From assembly GCA_023053685.1 (NCBI GenBank), contig JALIGW010000013.1, positions 19,366,501 to 19,430,500 on the forward strand: a stretch of 64,000 nt of DNA. Reading direction: 5' to 3'. Position 1 is the first letter of the stretch. Each line of letters begins with the position of its first letter. Origin of the DNA: Diadophis punctatus similis. Lineage: Eukaryota > Chordata > Lepidosauria > Squamata > Dipsadidae. The notes under the pieces are model-generated. The model had not been told where the DNA came from. It worked only from the letters and a program-made list of their open reading frames with translations, and did not search any database. Below, in pieces: positions 54,781-64,000 of the stretch. Position numbers and translations under genes: made by a program.

Positions 54781-55006
54781 TAAATATACCGCCTCACAGT
54801 GCAAGCACTCTCTAAGCGGTTTACACCAGTAAACAATGTATATTTATATTGCCCCCAACAATCTGGGTCCTCATTTTACCTACCTCGGAAGGATGGAAGG
54901 CTGAGTCAACTTTGTGCCGGTGAGATTTGAACCGCTGACCTGCAGATCACTGTCAGCTAAAGTGGCCTGCAGTACCCCACTCTAACCGCTGCGCCACCTC
55001 GGCTCT
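54781..55006 (-). mobile_element. Sauria-type SINE, right arm of inverted pair
   Basis: Nearly identical reverse copy: ATACCGCCTCACAGTGCAAG, TCGGAAGGATGGAAGGCTGA and TCTAACCGCTGCGCCACC. Tail to tail with the copy at 54533, separated by about 26 bases of AATAAATA. The two can pair along more than 200 bases in the pre-mRNA. Confidence 0.9.
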
Positions 55007-55731
55007 TACAGTATATACCATAAACCATGAGAAGTAAAGAGTCAAAACGAAACAGGCCATACAGTTGCAAGAAAAGTCCATAAAGGATTTTATGGTAGGC
55101 ACAAACAATCCTGGGGAAAGAAAGAACAGGAAGACAAAAGAAAAGGAAAAGTGAAGTTAGGGGAATAATATAAATAAAAGCATTCATCTGTTCTTAGACT
55201 TTGTTTCATATTGAGTTGAGAACTAAGAGACTCAACCCAAATGTTTAATAAGAGCAATGGAAGCTGAGGTAGCATAACAGATGCTCCGAAAGAAGGTTCC
55301 ACGCTTAATGGATGATAAGAAATAACTTTCTTTATTCTTTCTGGATTTAAAAGTTAAGGTAAATCATTCAACCCCCCCCCACCTGATAAACCATTCTCAA
55401 AAAGAATTTAATGGTGTATTAAGAACCTCCTTTAGATGTAACTAGAATGGTGATGCTTCCGTTACTACTCCTCCATGTAAAAATGATGTCTTTATGAAAC
55501 CATTCTTAAAGGCTGTGCCACATCATGCTTGCAGAATGGGGAAACACTTACCCGTTTAATAAACTAGCATGCTGTAAATGACAATGATAAGAATCCAATG
55601 AATATTCTATTATACATAGCATAACCAGAGATTGTAGGGACTCTGTATAAAATGTCATTTTTAATGACCCAAACATTTCTTTTTTAAAAAAATTACAGTT
55701 TTCCAATGTTGTTGTTGTGTGTGTGTTTCAG
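55007..55731. other. End of last intron, nothing recognised
   Basis: No repeat family seen. Just before the exon is a T-rich then GTTGTTGTGTGTGTG tract ending in TTTCAG. Confidence 0.5.
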
Positions 55732-56031
55732 AAAAAAGAACGTGAATTAATGGCAAATAAAGGCATAAACAGCTATGCTGCTGGAAAGATGACGCCCACA
55801 TTAAACATACCAAAGGACTCCACCCCTTCAGTCATCTCCAACTCTGTTTCTTCTCCAGCCATACCCATTGAGAAACCAGCTGAAAACAAAAAGACATATA
55901 ACAGCATCAGTAAGATTGACAAAATGTCCCGAATAGTTTTCCCCGTCTTGTTTGGAACATTCAATTTAGTTTATTGGGCCACATATTTGAACAGGGAACC
56001 TGTTATTAAAGGTGCTGCTTCTTCAAAATAA
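55732..56031 (+). CDS. GABRA5: GABRA5 terminal coding exon: M3-M4 loop, M4, stop
   Basis: Encodes 99 residues and a TAA stop. It starts [15 protein letters not shown], continues through the variable cytoplasmic loop ([30 protein letters not shown]), then the conserved [16 protein letters not shown] and the M4 helix [18 protein letters not shown], ending [13 protein letters not shown]. The M3-M4 loop is where trafficking and scaffold proteins bind (in alpha-5, gephyrin and radixin are the known partners); loop residues differ from mammals far more than the M4 part, as expected. The C-terminus KGA-S-K matches the human alpha-5 ending REPVIKGA. Acceptor GTTTCAG ends at 55731. A single intact frame with no disruption. 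Confidence 0.96.
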   Translation, partial: KKERELMANKGINSYAAGKMTPTLNIPKDSTPSVISNSVSSPAIPIEKPAENKKTYNSISKIDKMSRIVFPVLFGTFNLVYWATYLNREPVIKGAASSK

Positions 56032-57690
56032 ACGGAAGGACTTCCAGATCAAGTGTTAGCCATACTTGCAAAAACAAATGCTACCAAGGAGAATTTGAGG
56101 TTCCAAAAGATTTTTGACCTTTGGGCAATATTCTTCAGGAAGTTTTTGCATGTTTAACAATATGTACAAAATTATTCTTGCCTTGATTATTTCTACATGT
56201 AACCTCAGATGTTTGTGACAATTGCATAAATGGCAGCAGACACTAATCTTTTTAGGACAACAGAAGACTTGGAACATAGTTTCTATGCTGCTGGGTATCC
56301 TGCATTGATAGTTTACAAATGAAATAGGGTATATTTTTTAAACTGTTTGGGCATATAGCATATCTGCCATTTTTTTATATTTCGAATGTACATTCATGCA
56401 CATCGTGGGGACTGTGAACTTTGCAACCTGCAGAGGTATTCTTACAAGCTGTTCCAGAGTTTGTCCATGCTGGAACACTCTAGCTCATAGTCATGGTGAA
56501 TGCACATGAAGTGGATTAACAGCACCTCTTAAGAGCACATGCCCACAAGCAACTTTTGGCAGACCACTGAAGTCTACACTCCTCCCCTGATAACTTGGAT
56601 GTGTGGAACAAACATTACCGCTCTAGTGTCACAGGCACAGATTTATTTATTTTTGCCTCTGAATGCAGCACTTTTTTATGAAGGTCATCTACACTTTGAA
56701 ATACAAATCTCTGAAAACTGGACTAATTTTCCAACCTATTATCTGTCCTCAGCTTTGATATGTGGTAGCAGTGCTTGGTGTGTAAAACTGTCTAACACTT
56801 AATACTGATGAGAACTGCTAAATATTACTGGTGCCCGTGACATACATACCATAGGGGACCTGAACCCTGTGATGACTGCCATGGGTAAGACTTTTCTAGA
56901 TAATGTCATAGAATGCATAATATTCAGCAGTGTACAGGAACTGGCCCTTCCTTCCTTTCTTTGCATTGTAAAACTTGTGCAGGTTTTGTTGAACCAGGTG
57001 TAGCGCTTTGTATCGGTATATCAGCCACATTCTCTTGATTCTGGTCCATGACTTGGCATTTGAACTGAGTGACTTTCTGCAAATCGAGTGGCTCCCTCCT
57101 TAGTGGCTTCATAGTCCCAGAAGGCTCAGGTAACTTCAGAACCTAGGACTTTGAAACAGTAATGGCCTAAATGCACTGTTGTGCCTGAAATGCAAGGTAA
57201 AGACACTGAAAGCTACTCTCCCATCTGCCCACCTGGACCGGTTAGTTCAAGCAGACTTCTTCACTTCTATGATAAGGCCAGTCCTGGCAATAACACTGTG
57301 GTTGCCTTCTCCAGACACCACTCTCGATTCACCCATTTCCACAATTCTTTCTTTGCCATTCTGAGAATCTTAACAACTGCCCCATGGCTACCCATTCTAG
57401 GCCATCTCAGGTTTTACAATAAGCCACAACAGTCACCATAACAGAGGTTAGTCATATGTAATGTAGCAGATTTAGCTGCATCATTTGACTGTGAAATGCT
57501 TGCAATGAAATGGTATTATTTCCAATATATTTACGGTATTATTTATTGCCCTACCTACAAATTGCTTCTCTTATTTCTATTAATAGTCAAACTATAGCAC
57601 CCTTCCAAAAGTGCAGCGTGTCACGGTCGGTATGAAAAATTAATATAAAACTATTAATCAGTCCCATGACAATAAAAGGTTACTGCAATG
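56032..57690 (+). other. GABRA5: Probable GABRA5 3'UTR
   Basis: Follows the stop without recognised repeats. The first clear AATAAA lies at 57671-57676 (ACAATAAAAGG), which could end the transcript. The true poly(A) site cannot be told by eye; a longer UTR is possible. Confidence 0.35.
57671..57676 (+). terminator. Candidate polyadenylation signal
   Basis: AATAAA, the first one after the GABRA5 stop that I found. The downstream GT-rich element is weak. Confidence 0.3.
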
Positions 57691-57754
57691 ATATTGCTTG
57701 CATTGTAGCAGGCCACAAGAAAAGCAACTGCAGAATCTCAGTTGACTACCTAGA

Positions 57755-58150
57755 ACTTTGAGTATGGCTAGTCTAGAGAAAAGAAGGATTGAAAGAATAC
57801 TGGAATTGAGGGGCTGCCATATTCCAGTATTTGAGGAGCTGCCACAAAGAAGAGAGGGTCAACTTACTTTCCGAAGCACCAGAGGGCAGGACAAGAAGCA
57901 ATGGATGGAAGCTAATCAAAGAGAGAAGCAACTGGAATTAAGGAGAAATCTCCTAACGGTGAGAACAATTAACCAGAGGAATGGCTTGCCTTCAGATGTT
58001 GTGGGTGGTTCATCACTGGAGGTTTTTAAGAAGAGCCTGGACAGCCACTTGTCTGAAATGGTATATGATCTGCTCGGTATAGGGTCTGCTGCTTGAGCAA
58101 GGGGTTGGATGAGAAGACCTCCAAGGTCCCTCCCAATTCTATTCTGAGTT
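57755..58150 (+). mobile_element. CR1 (L3-type) LINE 3' fragment, diverged
   Basis: Frame 57758-58096 carries MASLEKRRIERI-like residues, RNLLTVRTINQRNGLPSDVV and LEVFKKSLDSHLSEMVYDLL, and the 3'UTR has GAAGACCTCCAAGGTCCC then AATTCTATTCTGA. Older than the copy at 23600 and without a long tail. Confidence 0.85.
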
Positions 58151-58611
58151 GAATTGAAACTTACAGATGTACTATGCTTTCAAAGTTTGGCACACAATGG
58201 AAGATTTATTTATTTAACTTGATATAATTTTCCTCATCCCAAATTATAAAGCAGTTTTAAAAATGAATACAAAACAGCATGAATAAGAACAATGTTGAAC
58301 CAGTTTACCAATTTACCAATCTACCAAAATTACCCACAAAGTCTGAACCTTTCTAGCGCATAAGAACAAAAGCATAGCTCATTAAAACCTTGACAGTTTC
58401 CAAAAGTTTGATTTTCCTGCATGAAGGATAAAAAAATATGTGCTATACAAACTATATATCAGTTAGGATTGACTAAATTGATGGATCTCTGCATAGAGGT
58501 ACACTAAAATGTAAAGCAAAACATTAAAATTGTTTTACCCGGATAGTGTGTTGGAAATAAATCATGCAGAGAGCAAATATATTGCCACCTTTAATGACAG
58601 AGGGGGGACAA

Positions 58612-58800
58612 TTTGGTGTACAGTTTAAGACACTGGAAACCAAGAGGCTGTGAGTTTAGTCTTGTCTTAGGCAAGAAGCTGGTTGGTGACTTTGAGACAG
58701 TCCCTCTCTCTCTCAGCCCTAAGAAGGCGGCAATGACAAATCACTTCCAAAGGCTTTCTGCAGGGATTTGTCCAGGCAGTTACCAGGAATCAATTTTGGA
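58612..58800 (+). mobile_element. tRNA-derived SINE, third family
   Basis: Contains ACTGGAAACCAAGAGGCTGT, CTCTCTCAGCCCTAAGAAGG, GACAAATCACTTCC and GCAGGGATTTGTCCAGGCAG, typical of a squamate SINE body. A CA/GT and CACAGA simple repeat follows (58805-58868). Confidence 0.7.
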
Positions 58801-58868
58801 TTCAAAGGCACATGTGTGTGTGTTTGCACGCGCGCATACGCGCACAGACACACACAGACACACACAGA

Positions 58869-60109
58869 AAATAGACTTCTTTACATAGATCATCATAACA
58901 AAATGTGCATGAACCACATTTTTTTTTTGCCTTTTACAATATTTCAGTGACACTTGGCAGGGTGTGACATCTTTCATTGATGCCATTGTCCTGGGCTCTC
59001 AGTCACTGTGAGAACAAGCATTTTGATATCCATGGAGCTGTTTTAAAATGCACTTGCTAAGACTCTGTTCACTGATTACTTGAATTTTAAGGCCATTACC
59101 TACATACCCATTAGGAAAATGAGGAATTTTACCTTTCAGGGAAATACAAACTTTGATTCAAATTTAAGCTGCTTCCTGGCTTCTTAATCGTCACTGCTCC
59201 TAAACAGTCATATATTGCATGAAATTACATTTTAAAAGTAGACTAGAACAATACCCAGTTTAAGTCTTCATTTTTATAAGAAAAACATAAACATTTTTAG
59301 AACTTTTCCCTCTAGTGTTCAGACAAAATCCTTCTACAATATTTCTACTATAATAAAGACAAAGAAATGAAGTTCCGTTTCAAAACTGTTTCAATCAACT
59401 TCACCAGTATTTGGTTTGGTACCATGCGTTTTGGATAACTTATATTTCCAATGTTGTTTGCTTTGTTTGTGAATGATTAACATGCAGTCCTATGCATGTA
59501 TACCTGGGATTAATTCCCACTGAGATCCATAGGACTTCTGAGAAAATGTGGAGATTACTTTGGAAAGCTGTAGTCCTATGTACACTGAGTTGGAAGAGAA
59601 CACAACACAACATGTATTTTTGTGTAACTATGCCTAGTACCAGGCTGCGTATGTAATTTGAGTTTACTTCAATGGGTTGTTTTTTTCCCCCTGCATAGAG
59701 ACATTGCTTCAGAAGCTTTTGTAATTTTATCTTACTGTTTAAATTAAAAAAAAGAAAAGAAAGAAAAAGACTGTTTAATGTCATCTTTTCACAAGTTTGT
59801 TTGTCAGGGGAACAAGTAGGACCTACCACAAATGTTGTAAAGCAAAATATTCAGGTCCGGTTTTCCATCTCTTTTCAGTAGTCCATTCATGGGAACTGAA
59901 TACTCTTAATTCAGTTTGGAGGTGTTTTCACTCCCTGTGCAGTTTTGGAGGTCTTGTCATTCCCTACCCCAAATTTATTGTACTTCAGGAAGTTCTGGTA
60001 GTGTATTTCACTATATTGGCCTGTTGATATCACCTTGTGCTAGATAGTGATGCTTTGGTTATCACAAGCAAACAGGTCCCACTTGTTCTTTTGTACATTG
60101 GATTATGAT
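58869..60109. other. Intergenic stretch with nothing recognised
   Basis: No exon or transposon family supported. The open frame at 59440-59829 (minus) shows no domain. Confidence 0.45.
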
Positions 60110-60545
60110 TCAGTTGATCACTTACATGTATGCACTGATGACAGGAAGGGCATCTGGCCATTAAACACTCTGCTTGCTCCATTCAGTTGCCCAGACTCCA
60201 CCCCGCAAGGGATTATAGCAGGGGTGAAATCCTCCCAGTTCGCTCTTACCTGTCGGTCGCTGCAGAACCGATGGAGCTGGTGGCGGTCGCAGCGCGGGGC
60301 TGCCCCTACCCTTTTCACCTGGACACCGCCATTTGAGTTCTTTTGCCCTCTGCGCATGCAGAATGCTTTGCGCATGCGCAGAGGGCAAAAGAACTCAAAT
60401 GGTGGGGTTCAGGCGGGCGGGGGAAGCGGGTGGGGGCAGCCCCGTGCCGCGAACACCACCAGCTCCATCGGCTCTGCGGCGACCGACAGGTAAGAGCGAA
60501 CCAGGAGGATTTCACCCCTGGATTATAGGGGTCGTTAAAAGATGA
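60110..60545 (+). mobile_element. SINE fragment split by a hAT-like MITE
   Basis: 60110-60218 and 60521-60545 join into one SINE end like that at 61180-61385: GGCCATTAAACACTCTGCTT, GACTCCACCCCGCAAGGGAT, then GGTCGTTAAAAGATGATG. The interruption is the element at 60219-60520. Confidence 0.8.
60219..60520. mobile_element. Palindromic hAT-like MITE with perfect duplication
   Basis: Starts CAGGGGTGAAATCCTCC and ends with its exact complement GGAGGATTTCACCCCTG. Duplication GATTATAG at 60211-60218 and 60521-60528 is exact. Almost the whole 302 bp can fold on itself: the CCATTTGAGTTCTTTTGCCC arm pairs with GGGCAAAAGAACTCAAATGG around a 10-base turn near 60364. Non-coding. Confidence 0.95.
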
Positions 60546-60761
60546 TGATCACTTACATGTATCATTTGATACCCCTAATATCCTAGTGCAATAGCTGAAT
60601 TATCTGGCCAATAAAAGGATAGGAAGAGAGCAGTCTTCTAGATTTATTCACTTATTAACTTCCTTGAGATAGCCAAACACAATATAGGTAAAAATCGAAA
60701 ACAAAGTAGTCTGTTTGAAATTTCATTGCAATTCTACCTAATAAAATAAGTCAAAGGTTTA

Positions 60762-61116
60762 AAAAAAAGGTAAAGGTTTTCACTATCTAATCATGTCCGA
60801 TTCTAGGGCGCATTGCTCATCTCCATTTCCTAGCTGAGGGAGCCAGCATTGTCCAAAGACGCTTCTGTGGTCATGTGGCCAGCATGACTATACACTGAGG
60901 TGTACAGAATGCTGTACACCTAATCCTAACCCTTCCCACCAAAGTGGTACCTATTTATCTACTTGCATTTGCCTGCTTTCAAACTGCTTAGATGATAGCA
61001 ACTGGAAAAAGAATGGAAGCTCATCCCATCATGCAGTATTTCGGCCTTGAACTGCCCACCTTCCGGTCGACAGCCCAGCATCTTAACCGCTTGGCCACCA
61101 TATCCCCTTAATAAAA
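60762..61116 (-). mobile_element. tRNA-derived SINE, second family, reverse
   Basis: AAGGTAAAGGTTTTCACTAT at the left is the complement of the 3' end; then GACGCTTCTGTGGTCATGTG, AAAGTGGTACCTATTTATCT and the head complement CATCTTAACCGCTTGGCCAC. Contains an added near-duplicate GGTGTACAGAATGCTGTAC. Confidence 0.78.
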
Positions 61117-61179
61117 ATATAAAATAATAATTAATACAAATTATTAATTTTTATTAATTATAAAAGAAGTAGCACAAAA

Positions 61180-61395
61180 CAGCATCATGGTGGCCTAGAG
61201 GTGGTGCTCTCACCTCACAATCAGGAGGCTGTGAGTTCGATCCTAGGTGACAGCAGATATTTCTTGGTGCAAAGCGAACTCTGCATAGGAGTCGGGAAGG
61301 GGGTCCGGCCAATAAACGTTCAGTTCTATTCTGTCACGCTGACTCCACCTACAGTAGATGCAAGGGATTACAGGGTCATTAAAAGAAAAGAAAAA
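61180..61395 (+). mobile_element. tRNA-derived SINE, fourth family
   Basis: CATCATGGTGGCCTAGAGGT and the B-box-like GAGTTCGATCC form the tRNA-like head. The body has GGCCAATAAACGTTCAGTTC, and the tail GGGATTACAGGGTCATTAAA is followed by AAAAG repeats. Same family as the split copy at 60110. Confidence 0.75.
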
Positions 61396-62042
61396 GAAAA
61401 GAAGTAGCACCTATCAACTCAGCAGTAGCCTATTTACACCCCAAAGGTCAACCTGCCAGCAAAAGGAAAAAAGAAAGACTTAAGACCTCCAGACTAAACA
61501 TTTCCAAAGACTGGAAGCAACTTCTAGGGAAACTAGCATAAATTCCCATTAAACAGTTCCCTGAGAGTGCAGAAGATGAGACCAAAAAATCTTAAGATCT
61601 TAAAAGTATCAGTTAACTTAAATAGAGAATACAGCCTTTGAATTATCCTGGCCTCCAGCTAGCTAAGATGTTATAGGTGCAAATTGGCAATTTATTCCAG
61701 TCAGTAAAATAAAGTTGGGTTAGTAACATATCATTCTTAGTTGTGTAAATTATATTCTTAGTTGTGTAAATTATATTCATCCACTAAAATCTGGACGACT
61801 GAATTAAGGGCTAAACAAGAGTTACCTTAGCTGTGTACCTGACTTTAGTGCCTTCCAATACAGATGAAATCCTTATTCCCCGCATCTACATTTTGTCCTC
61901 ATCAGCATCAGACATTGATTTAGAATTAGAATACTTGCTTTGGATCTTACAACACTCAATGCCAAAATGTTGAACAGATTCACCAACAGCTTCATACATA
62001 TTTAAATAACATGAGAAGTGTTATCAATCCCTCTGAGGGTCG
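61396..62042. other. Intergenic stretch with nothing recognised
   Basis: Contains a short direct repeat of TTCTTAGTTGTGTAAATTAT near 61735-61776. No exon supported. Confidence 0.45.
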
Positions 62043-62050
62043 CCATAGGC

Positions 62051-62485
62051 CAGTGATGGCGAACCTATGGCACGGGTGCCACAGGTGGCACGCGGAGCCA
62101 TATCTGCCGCCACGCGAGCCGTTGCCCTAGCTCAACTCCAGTGTGCATGTGCACACCAGCCAGCTGATTTTCGGCTCGCACGGAGGCTCTGGGAGGGTGT
62201 TTTCGGCTTCCAGAGAGCCTCTGGAGGGCGGGGGAGGCCATTTTTGCCCTCGCCAGGCTCCAGGGAAGCCTCTGGAGCCTGGGGAGGGCGAAAAACGGGC
62301 CTACCAGGCCCACCAGCAGTTGGGAAATGTGCCATTTCCGGCCTCCAGAGGGCCTCCGGGGGGGCGGGGGGGCCCGTTTTCGCCCTCCCCAGGGATTGAA
62401 TTATGGGTGTGGGCACTCGCACATGAGCGATAGTGCGAGCGCATGAGCTTTCGGCACCCGAGGAAAAAAAGGTTCGCCATCACTG
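62051..62485. mobile_element. hAT-like element with perfect 8-bp duplication
   Basis: Starts CAGTGATGGCGAACCT and ends with its exact complement AGGTTCGCCATCACTG except for the run of A before it. Duplication CCATAGGC at 62043-62050 and 62486-62493 is exact. GC-rich centre with repeated CCTCCAGAGGGCC/CCTCTGGAGGGC palindromes. 435 bp, no transposase. The frames on both strands are products of GC richness. Confidence 0.95.
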
Positions 62486-62493
62486 CCATAGGC

Positions 62494-64000
62494 TAATGGT
62501 ATTTGCGCAGAATAGGAGCCTCCCAGAACTAAGTGCCAAAATCTTCCTTTCAAGAAGGACCAAATAATGCCACTAGGTCCTATCTCACTCTGGCATGGAG
62601 GTTCTCACCCCTTCCCATCTAGTTTCCAGCATAAAATGCCTACTAAGGGGATAAAATCTGACTGAATGATAGCTAGACCTGAATAAATTTAGTTAATCCA
62701 CATCCTTCAGATGTCAGGAACAGAGAAATAACTTAATTCTTCAGCATTTTGTCCATCAATGAAAATCAATGACTGGATCAAAGTGATCAAACATGTTTGG
62801 GTTTTTGGAGGGATTTTGTTAAGGAAAGCAAATGTCAAATTAACAAGCAAGAAATCAAATCCACTTATTAGTACTCACACAACCATATGGCCATTTTAAA
62901 AACCATTCATTAGCAAGAATGAAAGAATATTGAAGCTGACTTTCTCATGGTCTTGATACAAAGTTTTCATTGCTGTTGAAAAACTAGTAGCATTCTCATA
63001 AGTGACCTCAGGACTTCAAATATTGTTTCAGTCAATCTGAGGCTTAATTAAAGCAGTCATGGGTATTTACTAAGTTTGACTCATAGCCCAAACACTCACT
63101 TCCCAAACTTCATTCTTTTATATAAAGGCCTTAAGGAGTAGCCCACAATTTTCTCTTACTTATTTATCCACATACTCTCAAGAGCTCCAGGAGACTTACA
63201 AAAATATAATTAAAACATCTAAAGAAAACAGGCCTTAAATATTATTGAAACAATACTGCACACAATTATAAAAATGTGAACATAGTTTTTAAAAAATTTA
63301 AAACAGCTTGAATAAGCAAGTAAGTTTTCAATCCCTTCAAAATAATAATAATGCTTCAATTTACAATATGGGATAAACTCTGCCAGAGAAAGTAATGGAC
63401 CTGCAGCAGGACCTGCAAACAATTATTCCATGCTGGTTCAGGGTAGACCATAAAGAACTAAGCAGACTTGTACATAAATTGGTCCTATGCTATGCAATAA
63501 AAAGTGGAGAATAAATAAGGTGGAATGGATTACCACAATTTTCCCTTACAGCAGGGGAGTCCTCTCCTTAGCTGGAATGAACTAATATAGCCCACACGGT
63601 GCATGATAACATACAGACAGCAGCCACTGCAAATTACTGAAGGACATTGTTTTGTAGGTTCTGTGGCCTGTAAATTAGCCTCTGGTGTGGCATAGGATCA
63701 TGTATTTATTTGTAATAAATAAAGCTAAGTTGTGCATGCCACTTGATAGAAATACCCCACCATCCTCAAGGTTGAAAGAATATTCAGCTGACACTCTTAT
63801 TGCCGTCTGTGTGGGGCACAGGGTCCAATTCTATCTATCACCCCAGGCAATATATTCATCCCATTTGTCCTACAGAGACCAATTCTGAAAGTTGCAGAAT
63901 ATGGATCCTGGCTCACATTTCATTTTGCCTTCCTTTTTTCTTTTTTTTATATACAGGCATCCCAGTTCTGGTATGTTCTCTGTTATCAGAAAGAGCTGCT
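62494..64000. other. Intergenic stretch to window end
   Basis: No exon or repeat supported. No GABRG3 exon seen. Confidence 0.45.

Noticed and set aside
62065..62433. Overlapping frames of 82-110 codons on both strands
   Set aside because: Fully inside a GC-rich transposon with exact target duplications; Gly/Pro/Ala-rich by composition only.
63940..64000. Pyrimidine tract and ATACAG followed by an open frame at the window end, as a GABRG3 exon
   Set aside because: Only about 45 bases follow, and the residues GIPVLVCSLLSERAA do not resemble any GABRG3 segment I know.

Overview
The window is vertebrate nuclear DNA, very probably from an advanced (colubroid) snake. The main clues are CR1 retrotransposon 3' ends that run into long ATTCT/AATAG microsatellites (the snake CR1-L3 pattern), squamate tRNA-derived SINEs, L2 and L1 LINEs, many small hAT-type elements, and GATA/GGTA arrays. 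The only host gene I can support is the 3' half of GABRA5 (GABA-A receptor subunit alpha-5) on the + strand. Five exons are visible: 15635-15717 (Cys-loop), 40548-40691, 52049-52201 (M1), 54035-54246 (M2-M3) and 55732-56031 (M3-M4 loop, M4, stop). All junctions are AG/GT and all reading phases join, giving about 296 of roughly 460 residues. The upstream exons (signal peptide, N-terminus, and the 221-base exon before the Cys-loop exon) are not visible here.

Layout. 1-15634 is upstream intron: a TATG microsatellite split by a hAT-like MITE; an L1-like block (about 1060-8970) interrupted by a nearly complete reverse-strand L2 (about 2594-7205) and an L2 3' fragment; a 219-bp solo LTR with a 5-bp target duplication; several small DNA transposons, SINEs and microsatellites. 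15718-40547 is a 24.8-kb intron with CR1 ends, a 440-base pyrimidine tract, AT arrays that enclose a 48-bp perfect palindrome, four hAT-like MITEs and L2/CR1 fragments. 40692-52048 is an 11.4-kb intron carrying a decayed reverse-strand L1 (about 44900-49540). 52202-54034 and 54247-55731 are short introns; the last holds two SINEs in tail-to-tail inverted orientation. 56032-64000 is the probable 3'UTR and then intergenic DNA with a CR1 fragment, SINEs and two further hAT-type elements with perfect 8-bp target duplications.

In amniotes GABRA5 sits in the GABRB3-GABRA5-GABRG3 cluster, and GABRG3 would be expected further to the right; no GABRG3 exon is recognisable before the window ends. I found no evidence of a new multi-gene system. 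The unusual content is structural: a burst of hAT-type MITEs with exact duplications, nested insertions, and two strong intronic inverted repeats. Assignments rest on reading motifs and remembered family consensus, not on database searches.
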